Assembly: GCA_016711295.1 (NCBI GenBank)
Contig: JADJTE010000031.1
Location: 124,001-188,000, forward strand
Direction: 5' to 3'
Source of the DNA: Sphingobacteriales bacterium
Lineage (GTDB): Bacteria > Bacteroidota > Bacteroidia > Chitinophagales > UBA2359
DNA length: 64,000 bases
Positions 9,522-19,973 of this stretch are shown piece by piece. The notes below the pieces were generated by a model. That model ran no database searches. It was not told the DNA's origin and saw nothing but the letters and a program-made list of their open reading frames with translations. The position numbers and the translations under genes were made by a program. Positions within the stretch are counted from its first letter, which is position 1, and each line of letters opens with the position of its first letter.

Positions 9522-10504
9522 ATGAAAGTATTGTTTATCCGCCTCAGTTCAATTGGCGATATTGTCCTGACTACGCCTGCTGTGCGCTGTTTGAAGCAAC
9601 AGATGCCTCAAGTAGAACTGCACTATTTAGTCAAACCCGAATTTGCGACCATTTTTGATGCCAATCCATATATCGACCGCCTTTGGACGCTTGCGCCACG
9701 CCTATCCGATACCTTGCAGCAGCTACGCGCCGAGCAATATGACTATATCATAGACCTACACGGCAATTGGCGAAGTTTGCGCATCAAAATGGCTCTGTGG
9801 CGCGTACATAGTAAGACTTTTGACAAATTGACATTTCGAAAATGGCTACTCACTACTTGGGGTATCAACCGCTTGCCCGATGTGCATATTGTGGCGCGTT
9901 ATATGGCGACATTGGCACATTGGCACATTGCCGACGATGGCAAAGGTTTGGATTATTTTATTCCTTCTGCTTATGAAGTGCAGATGCCGCAGTTATTTCC
10001 GCAGGTCGGGACGCAGACCTATGGGGCAGTAGTAGTGGGCGCAGCGCATGCTACCAAGCAAATCCCTGATGCGCAATTGATAGAGCTATGCCGCCAAATC
10101 GCCCAGCCAGTCGTATTGTTGGGGGGTAAAGCCGATGCCGAGCGCGGTATCCGTATTGCCGAGCAAGCGGGCAGCCACGTGACGAATGCTTGCGGTATGC
10201 TACACCTGCACCAATCGGCATCGGTACTATCGCAGGCAGATTGGGTTCTAACACCCGATACAGGCATGATGCACATTGCCGCAGCCCGGGTAAGCGCATT
10301 TTGTCGGTATGGGGCAATACCGTACCGCAATTGGGTATGTATCCTTATCGCCCTCACGCGCAATCGCGACAATTCGAAGTAGCGGGTTTAGCATGTCGTC
10401 CTTGCTCTAAATTGGGCTACGCAAAATGCCCACAAGGTCATTTCCGCTGTATGACCGACCAGAATATGGCACAAATAGCGGCAAATGCCCAGCAAATAGA
10501 ATAA
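9522..10504 (+). CDS. Glycosyltransferase family 9 (heptosyltransferase-like), frameshifted
   Basis: The N-terminus FIRLSSIGDIVLTTPAVR is the GT9 signature and the C-terminal half has TPDTGMMHIAAA followed, in another frame, by GKRILSVWGNTVPQLGMYPY. Family members add ADP-heptose or related sugars to the lipopolysaccharide core on the cytoplasmic face of the inner membrane. The frame breaks near 10288 (CCCGGG context), so the last 70 residues lie in the frame that ends at 10504. The two halves together match the usual length (about 325 residues). A single indel error is the simplest reading. Confidence 0.8.
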
Positions 10505-10595
10505 AAATTTGTTGTTATTGGTCTTATTTTTTAGTTTTTGGCACTAATATCTACCTGTCGAACGCTGAACAATGAATGTGCAGCGGGCGAATAAT

Positions 10596-10622
10596 ATAGC
10601 CTACGATTTAAATCGTGGGCTA
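10596..10622. repeat. Near-perfect palindrome
   Basis: ATAGCCTACGATTTAAATCG followed by TGGGCTAT forms a hairpin with one mismatch centred on TTTAAA. It follows the GT9 gene by about 90 bases and could act as a terminator or be a REP-like element. Confidence 0.5.
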
Positions 10623-10649
10623 TGAAAATATTCCATTTACCACAAGCCG

Positions 10650-10842
10650 TTTTAATCCCGCTATGGATAAAACGTTGGTAGCAAAGAAATAGCAGCACAA
10701 AATACAATCCTACTATTAGATGCCATACCTACGGCATTCTAAGAATCGTATCTGCCTGATGCTACTACCAATATAACATGCCTACGGCATTTTAAGAAAC
10801 GATGAAGGTAATTTCTGCATTTCCCAAATGTAGGAATAGTGC
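10650..10842 (+). repeat. Dispersed intergenic repeat family 2, copy 1
   Basis: The stretch begins near TTTAATCCCGCTATGGATAA and contains two CCTACGGCATT words. The part 10758-10842 (from GATGCTACTACCAATATAAC to TTTCCCAAATGTA) matches 30065-30139 almost base for base, and the GCTATGGATAAAACG word occurs in both. The copy near 30 kb lacks about 75 bases in the middle. Confidence 0.7.
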
Positions 10843-11013
10843 GCATAAGAACCCAAAAACATAATTTTTTATCTTATTTTTGTAGAAAAATTTTTTCACC
10901 ATCAATACCTAAATCGATGCAAAAAGCCATCAATGGCGCATAATAATCTGTAAATCAGTATTTTATGCCAATGACAGCTAACAAAAAACACCGACAATAG
11001 CCAAAAAAAATAT

Positions 11014-11044
11014 TTTGGCGTTTGCGCAAAATACCCTATCTTTG
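11014..11044 (+). promoter_or_regulatory. Promoter of beta-helix gene copy 1
   Basis: A Bacteroidota-type promoter: TTTTG at 11014-11018 region and TATCTTTG at 11037-11044, with a 19-base spacer counted from TTG. The same block is present before the other two beta-helix genes at 19364-19394 and, on the minus strand, at 58834-58864, which supports function. The predicted transcript has an untranslated leader of about 80 bases. Confidence 0.65.
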
Positions 11045-11128
11045 AGCAATAATAATTGACAAACGCAAATTGACGGCTTAAATCCCCATTCAAAATACAT
11101 CTTTTTATCATTTAATCACCTTATCATC

Positions 11129-14100
11129 ATGCTTATGTACGTAGCAAAAAACATCAGCACCGCGCCCAAACCCACCCTCGCGTGGCGCATTATAAATAAC
11201 ATATATTGGGGGGGGGTAATATGTACTACCCAAATCTTGCTACTCGCCCTCGCGCTGGGAGGGCTGCTGTCAATTGAGGTGATGGGACAGGAGACAGAAG
11301 AACAAGAAGAAGAACAAGCCTGCCACGACCTGATTATGTGCTTTGAAGGAGTGGGCTGCCTTAGCAACTTTTCCGAGCCGCCCTTTACCCCCACGTGCGT
11401 AGATGAGTGCTGTACTATCTGCACGCCACTCTATCTTCTAAATATGGATTGCGGGGAAGCAAGCCTACCAATAGGCTCCGCTAACGATTATAGGTATGTG
11501 CTGGTTGTTTGCTATAATCCAAGTACCGCACCACCAGCACCACCCACAACACCCATACCGCCCACTACTTGCCAATCATTTACATTTTTACCAACAGATT
11601 TGCCGCTAACCGCCGCCGATTTCTCGCCCGTATCAAGCCCAGCAACTGTTGGGCAACAGGTTGCTGCACTTCTTACTCAGCCCGGCTTTTTTAGTATGAA
11701 ACATTACATATTCAATATAATAGACGATACAAACGGAAACGGCACAATAGATAATGGCGAAACGGGCGCACTATGGTCGGCGGCACCAGCTATGTGTATC
11801 ATGGTGCCAGGTCCTTTCTTAATTCCAACAGTAAGCAGCAATGTAACGGAGGAAATATGCTTAGGCAATATAGCCACTTTTACACTCGACAACTTAAATA
11901 GCAGTATTGCTACTGTTGATTGGACTACGGAGCTAAATGGCATTGAAGTAGAGCAAATTGGTTGCGATATAGCAGACGATTGCAACCCCTACCTGCTACC
12001 CCTTGACCAAACGGGCAATTATACCGTTACGCTGGAAATAGGTATTTTAAATGACCCTAATTGTAATATGAACGAAGTGCAAACATTCCAATTTACAGTT
12101 ATAGACAGCCCTTGCTGCGCCGACCCCAACGGACCCTGCTGTATAGACCCCGAAGGTCCCTGCTGCATTGCCCCCAACAGCCCCTGTTGCATAGACCCCG
12201 AAGGTCCCTGCTGCACCGACCCCAGCAGCACCGCCTGCTGCTTAGACCAAAATGCCAATGATTATCAATGGTTCGGCAGCGATGGGCTTGCCTTGGGCTT
12301 GGGACAAATTGGCGTGACGCAAAATTACACCACACCCGAAATTTGGATGAGACATGGAATCTTGATTACCATCCTTTTATAACTGCCTATGCAGGCACGC
12401 CCGAAGACCTATACGCATTAATGGCGATATAAACATTGCCTACAACGCCCATAGTTACCATAGACGGGCTTTATTTTGAGTTTGGCTCCAAAGGGCGCAT
12501 TCAAGTGTTATGTACTAACCAACATGGTGGCAAACTGACCTTGGACAATTGTGTTCTAAACGGCGACCCCATTTGCCAAACTATGTGGCAGGGCATTCGG
12601 GTACAAGGTCCGGGTCAGGGTATTGCCCGCGTCAATACGCCGGCAGGCCACGCGCAACTACGCTAAGGTAATAGCCCAAAACCAGACCAAAATTGAGCAA
12701 GCCATTATTGGCATAGCAGGCTCGCTTACGCCCTTGATAGATTTGGACGACCTGCATACTTGGACTTATGCCACACTAAACCCCCTAAGTCCTATGTTAT
12801 TAGTGCCAAGTGTATCAGGTGCCTATCTAACGACTATTACCGACGATATGCCCACTACCTACGGCGGTGTGTGCATGACCAATTCGGAAACAACTTTTTC
12901 CAATTGCTTACAAGGTATTCACCTGCGAAACTTTGTCAATACCAATACCAACGGCGGACCCGTATGCGCTGTAACAAACACCACCTTTACCTCTACGGGC
13001 GAACTTTGGTATCCCTTCGACCAAGTGCCCAATGTGTCGCGCAGCGAAGTGGGCATCGAGCTATTGGGCTACAAAAACCTGACTGTGCTACAATCAGACC
13101 CTGTGGGCATACCCAACTTTGCCAACCTAAAATATGGCATTCGCAGTATTGCCTCGCATCAAATAAACCTTAGATGGCTTATGTTCGACCAAAATAATGT
13201 AGGTGTTTCGTCGCTGGGCGTGTTTTTAGACCCCTTAGTGAACACTTTCAATACTACGTATTGCACCTTTAACGAATGTAGAATTGGCATACAAGCAACA
13301 GGCTCCAACATGCGCATACTCGAAAACCGCATTAACCCCATACCCGCAGGCACCACCACATCAGGTATGCTCACCGATTTGGGTATATTGCTTCGCGGTT
13401 GCCTCTTTGATGTGCGCCACAACGAAATAAACCAAAGCACCATAGGCATTGGACTGTTGAGCAACCGCAAGACACCCAACCTCGTAAAACTAAACCGATT
13501 TACGTTTGATGATAGATGTATGGGCTTTTGGCGACAACGGAAATATAATTGACGGCGGCACTCAAATTACTTGCAACAACTTCGACCTATTTGGGTTTAG
13601 TGCCCTGTTAGTGCAACCCTACAACCCACCAAGCCCAACACCCGTGCTACCCCCGACCTAGGATCATTAGACGACCAAGGCGATTGCGACCCATTAGCCC
13701 CAGACGAGCAGCATCCCGCCGACAATAGTTTTGCCCCTATAATGCGGCTTGGGGCTTGCCCCATATTTTGCCGATGCCAGTGTGCCCGACTTCACCTACT
13801 TTGCCCGACCCGATGCAGGGGGCATTACCTACGTACCACAAAATGTAAGCACGAATGTTAATGTGGAGATGTGTACACCGCCAATTCCAGTCGAAGAAAA
13901 TTGCAGTGGTACTCCACCCAAACCTCCTGGGCAAATAAAAATTATTTCGGACGAATGGGAGCGCAACCGCGAGGCATTCAAACTGCTGCAAAGCTATTGG
14001 GAAGAAGGGGCAGACTCTGCTACCATAGCCGCCTTGTTCGACGATTTGCAGACCGAAGAATCGCGCTTGCGCATGTTGCCCTACTATGTAGTGAGCGGCG

Positions 14101-14673
14101 ACGCTGCCAAGTACAACGATGCCATGAACAACCTACCCGACAGCGATACAGACACCTATTACTTAAAACAATTATACCAATTGTATTGGCAAGTGCAGCA
14201 ATCGGGCAGAACCTATATGCAGCTAACAGCAGCAGAAGAAGTTACTGTACGCCAAATAGCCCACAGCGGCAGCCGCGCCACTTTTGAGGCGCACGCCTTG
14301 TTATACATGCTCTACGGCGAGGAGTTCCAAAATACCCTTGCCCCTTTTGCCCGATGCAGCAGCTACCTTTATTGGCACCAACAACTTGGGTAGCATTGCC
14401 TTTAAAATGACAAATAACAACGTAGGCGATAACTATTTGAAAGTAATGCCTAATCCTGCCAACAGCAACATAATAATGGCTGCCTTACCGCAAGGCAAAA
14501 CGGGGCATATAAGCCTTTATGCCATAGATGGGCGTTTGCTACTCAACGCGAATATAGATGACAAGGGTGAATTATCCTTAGATTTGAATTCCTTTGGCAA
14601 TGGCGTGTATATGTTGCGTTTGCAACTAAGTGACGGTACGACGGCTAACCAAAAATTGGTGATTGCCCGATAG
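11129..14673 (+). CDS. Secreted beta-helix surface protein with T9SS sorting domain, multiply frameshifted (copy 1)
   Basis: The gene is a paralogue of 55425-58749. In order it encodes a long signal peptide (core TQILLLALALGGLL), a Cys-rich region, a bilobed Ig-like part, a CC-D-P repeat (12111-12245), a right-handed beta-helix region (about 12440-13550; repeated NITNC, GI, N-type turns such as GIQATGSNMRILENRI), a helical HALLYMLYGEEF segment and a T9SS type A sorting domain (VMPNPANSN to LVIAR). The frame changes near 12340, 12430, 12650, 13540, 13740 and 14320, so no single ORF spans the gene. It could be a true pseudogene or suffer from dense sequence errors; in its inverted paralogue most of the gene is intact. 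The leader frame is set by a G tract at 11208-11216. Confidence 0.7.
11208..11216 (+). repeat. Poly-G tract in signal-peptide leader, in-frame version
   Basis: Nine G follow TATATT. From ATG 11129 the frame reads IYWGGVICTTQILLLALALGG, so leader and signal-peptide core are joined. The paralogues have eight G after TATAT (19557-19564) and nine G after TATAT (58663-58671, minus strand). Confidence 0.7.
12111..12245 (+). repeat. Short Cys-Cys coding repeat
   Basis: A period of 8 residues (24 bp) gives CC-A/I-D/A-P-N/E-G/S-P five times in a row, ending TACC. The inverted paralogue has only two to three such units (57690-57760), so the number differs between copies. Confidence 0.8.
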
Positions 14674-14682
14674 ACAAATACT

Positions 14683-14720
14683 GGTGCGGCATTTTGTATC
14701 AAGATGCCGCACCTTTTGTT
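14683..14720 (+). terminator. Rho-independent terminator after beta-helix gene copy 1
   Basis: GGTGCGGCAT at 14683 pairs perfectly with ATGCCGCACC at 14704, an 11-base loop between them, followed by TTTTGTTT. It lies 10 bases after the stop of the preceding gene and is the best intrinsic terminator in the window. Confidence 0.8.
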
Positions 14721-14741
14721 TAACCTTTAAACAAAATAGTT

Positions 14742-16499
14742 ATGCAAAGGGCAATTGTTATAAATGTATTGGTGTTTTTAATGATAAACGCCAATGCACA
14801 GCCTAAATATTTTCAAAAAACAATGGATCCAATAGGCAGCCATCAGCATGTTACTAATGTTGTTAATATAGGCAATGGTAATTTTTTTGCAACAGGTTCA
14901 CATTTTTATTATGAATATGAAACTCCTTTTGGCGTTATTATTGACAAACAAGGCAATCCGATAAATTTAACTGAATATACTACAATATTCCCAATAAATA
15001 AAGTATATGATTTTGTAGAATCCGACAATAACCATGTTAGTATAGGAACTACTTTCAATGTAGCGAGGGACACTTCTTATATTGTATTGCAACAAATAGA
15101 TACTACCTGTCAGTTAATCAGTACGCAATTTGTTGCTCCTGACAATCTTTACAAAGGTGCTTTTTGCCTTGAAAGTACTAATAATAATACATTTACAATA
15201 GGGGGATTTAGCATTATCTACACCCCCAATTACGACCCTTGGGTCGCCTACGCCGCCAAAACCACTGCCACAGGCGAGGTATTGTGGCAGCACCGTTATA
15301 GTGTCGATTTCGATACCACGAAACTGAGCTATATTTACCAAATACTCGCCATACCGCAAAGTAGCGATGTATTCTATTTCGGAGTATGTGATGTTGTAAG
15401 TGATGTTAATCCAACACAAGGCGACATATTTATGGCGCGTGCCGATTCATCGGGTACTATTTTGTGGAAACAAAAATACAATTTTAATTTTGATAGCCGA
15501 GATGCAATAGGGCGTGCCGTCTGGACACCTGACCAAAAAATAGCCTTTGTCGGACTTTACGGCACACCCACAGGAGGGCGCAGGGGTTTAGTTGGCAAAG
15601 TGGACACCTTGGGTAACTTAATTTGGTGGCATGCCTTAGAAGAAATTCATTTAGTAGAAAAATTTTTGATAGTAAATGAAGGACGAGAATATGTATTGGC
15701 AGGCAAGCGCTATATGCCACCTACCTATAACCAATCCAACCTCTGCATCGCCAAAACCGACAGTTCGGGCAATGTATTGTGGGCAAGGGATTACGGCGGT
15801 CCCGAAAAAGATTACGGCTACTGCATAGCCCCCACCAACGACGGCGGCTACTTGGTCATGGGGCGCAAAGACACGTCGGCGATAGGCAAGGCTTTGGTCT
15901 ATATGGTCAAAACCAATTGCATGGGCTTGCTCACCGAACCCCAAGCAGCGTTCAGCACCTACCAAACGGGCGACAGCCCCTTGGAGGTCGGCTTTCAAAA
16001 CCTATCGCAATACGTCTATCCCGACAGCATAGACGGCGGTTATTACGTGTGGGATTTCGGCGACGGTTCGCCGCCCTTTGTGTGTGGTCAGGGCTACGGG
16101 GCTTGCCCTGCTTTGGTCACGCACGAGTACGCCGCGCAAGGGCAGTATGCGGCTACGCTTACCGCCTTTGTTTGTACGGATACGGCTACGGCGACGCAGC
16201 AATTTTCGGTTGTGCCTACGGCGGTGGGTCAGGTGGCTGTGCCCACCTACCACATCAGCGTATTGCCCAACCCCGCGAGTGAGGTGCTTCACTTGGAGGC
16301 GGTGGGCGCACTATCATCAAGCCACGAGCTACAATTTAGCTTGTACGATGCTATGGGTCGGGCGGTGCGGCGTTTGGCTTTGCGGGCTAATGGCGGTTCG
16401 GTTCGCTTAGATGTAGCCGATTTGCCGCAGGGTTTGTACTTTTGGACTTGCTACTCGCCCGATGCGGTGCTGCAAAGTGGGCGGGTGGTGATTAAATAA
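14742..16499 (+). CDS. Secreted beta-propeller-like protein with PKD domain and T9SS type A sorting domain (propeller-PKD copy 1)
   Basis: A signal peptide (1-19, ending NANAQ) precedes a region of about 370 residues with repeated strands such as KTTATGEVLWQHRYS, GNLIWWHALEE and KTDSSGNVLWARDYGG, which resembles the blade pattern of a beta-propeller. A PKD domain follows (about 399-490; VWDFGDGSPPF). The last 85 residues are a T9SS type A sorting domain (SVLPNPASE to VVIK). The gene is unbroken at 585 codons, so it serves as the reference for its four frameshifted or diverged paralogues. From about 15213 to the end it is nearly identical to 17597-18880. It should be secreted and anchored by the T9SS; the binding target is unknown. 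Confidence 0.8.
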   Translation: MQRAIVINVLVFLMINANAQPKYFQKTMDPIGSHQHVTNVVNIGNGNFFATGSHFYYEYETPFGVIIDKQGNPINLTEYTTIFPINKVYDFVESDNNHVSIGTTFNVARDTSYIVLQQIDTTCQLISTQFVAPDNLYKGAFCLESTNNNTFTIGGFSIIYTPNYDPWVAYAAKTTATGEVLWQHRYSVDFDTTKLSYIYQILAIPQSSDVFYFGVCDVVSDVNPTQGDIFMARADSSGTILWKQKYNFNFDSRDAIGRAVWTPDQKIAFVGLYGTPTGGRRGLVGKVDTLGNLIWWHALEEIHLVEKFLIVNEGREYVLAGKRYMPPTYNQSNLCIAKTDSSGNVLWARDYGGPEKDYGYCIAPTNDGGYLVMGRKDTSAIGKALVYMVKTNCMGLLTEPQAAFSTYQTGDSPLEVGFQNLSQYVYPDSIDGGYYVWDFGDGSPPFVCGQGYGACPALVTHEYAAQGQYAATLTAFVCTDTATATQQFSVVPTAVGQVAVPTYHISVLPNPASEVLHLEAVGALSSSHELQFSLYDAMGRAVRRLALRANGGSVRLDVADLPQGLYFWTCYSPDAVLQSGRVVIK

Positions 16500-16521
16500 C
16501 ATTTAATTATTATACTAAAAA

Positions 16522-17046
16522 ATGAATACTTCGCTTAAAACATTATTTTTGACCTGCCTAATTTTGTCGTTCCAAACCGACCTTTTAGCTAAGGCAGCAT
16601 ACGACTTACCCCGCCAAGAAGCCTTGGTGCGCCAAATAGCCCACAGTGGCAGCCGCGCCGCTTTTGAGGCGCACGCCTTGTTATACATGCTATACGGCGA
16701 GGAGTTCGAAATACCCTTGCCCCTTTTGCCCGATGCAGCAGCTACCTTTATTGGCACTAACAACTTGGGTAGCATTGCCTTTAAAACAGAAAGTACGCCG
16801 TCGCATGTAACAATTGCACCCAATCCCGCTCATTCTTCCATCACATTAACCCACCAAATTCCTACAAATGGTATGGGGACTTGGCAATTATTTGATATGA
16901 ACGGACGCAATATTATGAGTCAAAATTTGTTCGGTACGGGCACTACAAACATAGATATATCGGGCTTGCCCAATGGCGTATATCACTATACCCTAAGCAA
17001 CGGCGGAAATCTATCGCAGACCGATAAGTTAGTAATTGTTAGGTAA
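16522..17046 (+). CDS. CTD-only mini-protein: signal peptide, short linker, T9SS sorting domain (copy 1)
   Basis: The product has 174 residues. A signal peptide (about 1-24) is followed by a linker of about 50 residues with QIAHSGSRAAFEAHALLYMLYGEEFEIPLPLLPDAA-type sequence, which is the same segment that precedes the sorting domain of the beta-helix genes, and then by a T9SS type A sorting domain (IAPNPAHSS to DKLVIVR). No cargo domain is present. An almost identical N-terminal half is found at 53036-53569 in the inverted block. It starts 22 bases after the propeller-PKD gene and is probably co-transcribed with it. It may be a remnant of a beta-helix gene or a functional small surface protein. 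Confidence 0.75.
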   Translation: MNTSLKTLFLTCLILSFQTDLLAKAAYDLPRQEALVRQIAHSGSRAAFEAHALLYMLYGEEFEIPLPLLPDAAATFIGTNNLGSIAFKTESTPSHVTIAPNPAHSSITLTHQIPTNGMGTWQLFDMNGRNIMSQNLFGTGTTNIDISGLPNGVYHYTLSNGGNLSQTDKLVIVR

Positions 17047-17067
17047 ACCAAAGCACCCCGAAAAGCG

Positions 17068-17097
17068 GTAGGCATAGGCAATTGTGCCTATGCCTAC
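17068..17097 (+). terminator. Terminator hairpin after mini-gene copy 1
   Basis: GTAGGCATAGGCA and TGCCTATGCCTAC form a perfect 13-bp stem with a 4-base loop, 21 bases after the stop at 17046. TTATTGTT follows. Confidence 0.7.
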
Positions 17098-17126
17098 TTA
17101 TTGTTCACCTAATAAAAATACTAACC

Positions 17127-18889
17127 ATGAAAAAAATATTATATCTTGCATGGTTTTTAGGGGCTACTTACTGTCATGCGCAACCCAAATATTTTCAAAA
17201 GACATTAGAACCTTGGTCTGACATACACGATGCGATTATTATACAGCCTTGGGGCGAAAACTACATAGTTATTGGACGATACTCCCCTTTTTCACAACCA
17301 TACATTCGACCATACAGCATGATTCTTGATAAGAATGCTAATACTATTCAAACAAAATATTATAGTACGATAGGGGCAAAATCGAATATTAACGATATTG
17401 TCATCGAAAACAACAGTATTATCTGCACGGGTATTACTAATAGTGCTTCGTTAGATTCGTCTAAAATATTTACATTATCGCTAAATGATACCTGTGAAAT
17501 AAATAGCTATTACGCAATAGATAATAACCCATATGTTACTGGCGGTTTTGGCATAGCCCCAACATCAGATAACAATTATATTGTAGGTGGTTATTCCTTA
17601 CTTTACACCCCCAATTACGACCCTTGGGTCGCCTACGCCGCCAAAACCACTGCCACAGGCGAGGTATTGTGGCAGCACCGTTATAGTGTCGATTTCGATA
17701 CCACGAAACTGAGCTATATTTACCAAATACTCGCCATACCGCAAAGTAGCGATGTATTCTATTTCGGAGTATGTGATGTTGTAAGTGATGTTAATCCAAC
17801 ACAAGGCGACATATTTATGGCGCGTGCCGATTCATCGGGTACTATTTTGTGGAAACAAAAAATACAATTTTAATTTTGATAGCCGAGATGCAATAGGGCG
17901 TGCCGTCTGGACACCTGACCAAAAAATAGCCTTTGTCGGACTTTACGGCACACCCACAGGAGGGCGCAGGGGTTTAGTTGGCAAAGTGGACACTTGGGTA
18001 ACTTAATTTGGTGGCATGCCTTAGAAGAAATTCATTTAGTAGAAAAATTTTTGATAGTAAATGAAGGACGAGAATATGTATTGGCAGGCAAGTGCTATAT
18101 GCCACCTACCTATAACCAATCCAACCTCTGCATCGCCAAAACCGACAGTTCGGGCAATGTATTGTGGGCAAGGGATTACGGCGGTCCCGAAAAAGATTAC
18201 GGCTACTGCATAGCCCCCACCAACGACGGCGGCTACTTGGTCATGGGGCGCAAAGACACGTCGGCGATAGGCAAGGCTTTGGTCTATATGGTCAAAACCA
18301 ACTGCATGGGCTTGCTCACCGAACCCCAAGCAGCGTTCAGTACCTACCAAACGGGCGACAGCCCCCCGAGGTCGGCTTTCAAAACCTATCGCAATACGTC
18401 TATCCCGACAGCATAGACGGCGATTATTACGTATGGGATTTCGGAGACGGTTCGCCGCCATTTGTGTGTGGTCAGGGCTACGGGGCTTGCCCCGCTTTGG
18501 TCACGCACAATTATGCTACGCAAGGGCAGTATGCGGCTACGCTTACCGCTTTTGTTTGTACGGATACGGCGGTGGCGACGCAGCAATTTTCGGTCGTGCC
18601 TACGGCGGTGGGTCAGGTGGCTGTGCCCACCTACCACATCAGCGTATTGCCCAATCCCGCGAGTGACGTGCTTCACTTGGAGGCAGTGGGCGCACTATCA
18701 TCAAGCCACGAACTACAATTTAGCTTGTACGATGCTATGGGTCGGGCGGTGCGGCGTTTGGCTTTGCGGGCTAATGGCGGTTCGGTTCGCTTAGACATAG
18801 CCGATTTGCCGCAGGGTTTGTACTTTTGGACTTGCTACTCGCCCGACGCGGTGCTGCAAAGTGGGCGGGTGGTGATTGGTGAGAGATAA
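17127..18889 (+). CDS. Propeller-PKD T9SS protein copy 2, frameshifted
   Basis: The start at 17127 gives a signal peptide (MKKILYLAWFLGATYCHAQ) followed by QPKYFQKTLEPWSD, a start shared with copy 4 at 52960. The first 155 residues differ from copy 1; from about 17597 the DNA is nearly identical to it. Compared with copy 1 there are three indels: an extra A in an A run near 17868, a missing C near 17992 and a changed run near 18364. They split the gene into three or four frames. The end (PKD and type A sorting domain, VVIGER) is intact. Either a pseudogene or, more likely, homopolymer errors. Confidence 0.75.
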
Positions 18890-18912
18890 TTGCAATAATG
18901 CTTAAAGTTGGA

Positions 18913-19025
18913 GTAACTATTTAGGGTATAGGGTTTTGGGTATGGGGTAATGAGCAATACTTATCTAATAATGCCTGACATCGCTGTATATTCGATTAGT
19001 TCCCCCTACAAGATTAAATAGTTGT
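18913..19025 (+). mobile_element. MITE-like element, copy A
   Basis: The element starts GTAACTATTTAG, contains TATCTAATAATGCCTGACAT and ends ATTAAATAGTTGT, so the right inverted end is slightly degraded. It lies 23 bases after a propeller-PKD gene. The same flank and element recur at 21734-21846 and, inverted, at 51068-51179. Confidence 0.75.
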
Positions 19026-19063
19026 AAATTATCAATATAAAAAAATATCAAATTTAACAAACA

Positions 19064-19206
19064 TTTAAGACTGTAGTGCAAAAAAGGCAAAATTGATACA
19101 AATTGAATTTAATTTAAAATTGTAAATTATTTATTTACAGTCATTTACACATTTTAAAATTACTAAATACTTTGGTAAAATGACTTTTTGCACCGAAGTC
19201 TTTAAA
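19064..19206. mobile_element. Second MITE-like inverted-repeat element
   Basis: The ends TTTAAGACTGTAGTGCAAAA and (reverse complement of the right end) TTTAAAGACTTCGGTGCAAA are about 80% complementary over 20 bases and enclose about 100 bases of A+T-rich DNA without an ORF. It is the only copy in the window and separates copy A of the first element from the beta-helix remnant. Confidence 0.5.
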
Positions 19207-19363
19207 ACTAGCCTCCCTTAGAAATACACGCTTAAATTGTTACAGATTTGCTAAAGCGGAAATTGCTGGAAAAACGCCATTAATGACGCATAACAATCTG
19301 TAAATCAGTATTTTATGCCAACAACATCTAACAAAAAACGCCGACAATAGCCAAAAAAAATAT

Positions 19364-19394
19364 TTTGGCGTTTGCGCAAAATACCCTATCTTTG
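19364..19394 (+). promoter_or_regulatory. Promoter of beta-helix gene copy 2
   Basis: TTTTG and TATCTTTG (19387-19394) are at the same spacing as in copy 1, within a shared upstream block that starts near 19271. Confidence 0.6.
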
Positions 19395-19484
19395 AGCAAT
19401 AATAATTGACAAACGCAAATTGACGGCTTAAATTCCTTTTCAAAGTATATTTTTTCATTATTTAATCGCCTTATCATCACGCTT

Positions 19485-19929
19485 ATGTACGTAGCAAAAA
19501 ACATCAGCACCGCGCCCAAACCCACCCTCACGTGGCGCATTATAAATAACATATATGGGGGGGGTAATATGTACTACCCAAATCTTGCTACTCGCCCTCG
19601 CGCTGGGAGGGCTGCTGCTGCCTAACGAGGCGATGGGGCAGGACTGCACCCCTTTAAGCCAGTGTCAAATGATTCTTGACCCCGATTTTAACTTAGCAAC
19701 TAATTGCCCAGGCGAAATTGACCCCTACGATGGTTTATTGGGTGCGTGTGCCCTTACTCCCTTGTGTATGACTGAACCAAGTTGTTGGCAAGGCGTATTT
19801 GAAATCAACCAAAGCTCGACGCTAATACATTGTCCAAGCCAATGGACAAGTAATTGCGCGACAAAAAATAAGCATCATACACTAATCCTTCATTCCGCCC
19901 TTGCCCTTGCGCTTAGGTCTTTTGTATAA
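19485..19929 (+). pseudogene. Truncated beta-helix gene remnant (copy 2)
   Basis: The leader matches the other two copies from the promoter to the signal-peptide core (ICTTQILLLALALGGLLLPNEAMGQ). The upstream ATG of copy 1 is ACG here, and from the next ATG (19485) the eight-G tract shifts the frame. An in-frame ATG inside ATATATG at 19555 could still start a protein of 124 residues. After about 95 residues the similarity ends; no beta-helix or sorting domain remains before the next gene at 19974. Confidence 0.6.
19557..19564 (+). repeat. Poly-G tract, eight-G version
   Basis: Eight G follow TATAT. The upstream leader runs out of frame with the signal-peptide core, while the ATG at 19555-19557 overlapping the tract is in frame with it. 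Confidence 0.7.
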
Positions 19930-19973
19930 AAAGGCTTGGGCAACAGGGCAGGCATAAATTTATTATACAAATT

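Larger units (their letters stand above)
10505..11013. other. Intergenic region with palindrome and dispersed repeat
   Basis: No gene is seen. The stretch holds a 27-bp palindrome (10596-10622), a dispersed repeat (10650-10842) and, from about 10925, the upstream region shared with the other beta-helix gene copies. Confidence 0.6.

Noticed and set aside
12019..12258. Minus-strand ORF with repeated QQGPSGS sequence, collagen-like in look
   Set aside because: It is the complement of the Cys-Cys coding repeat; no signal, no homologous frame in the paralogue.
17127..18889. Programmed ribosomal frameshifting as explanation for the breaks
   Set aside because: There are several breaks of different sign at non-matching sites, and the intact paralogue has none; errors or decay are simpler.
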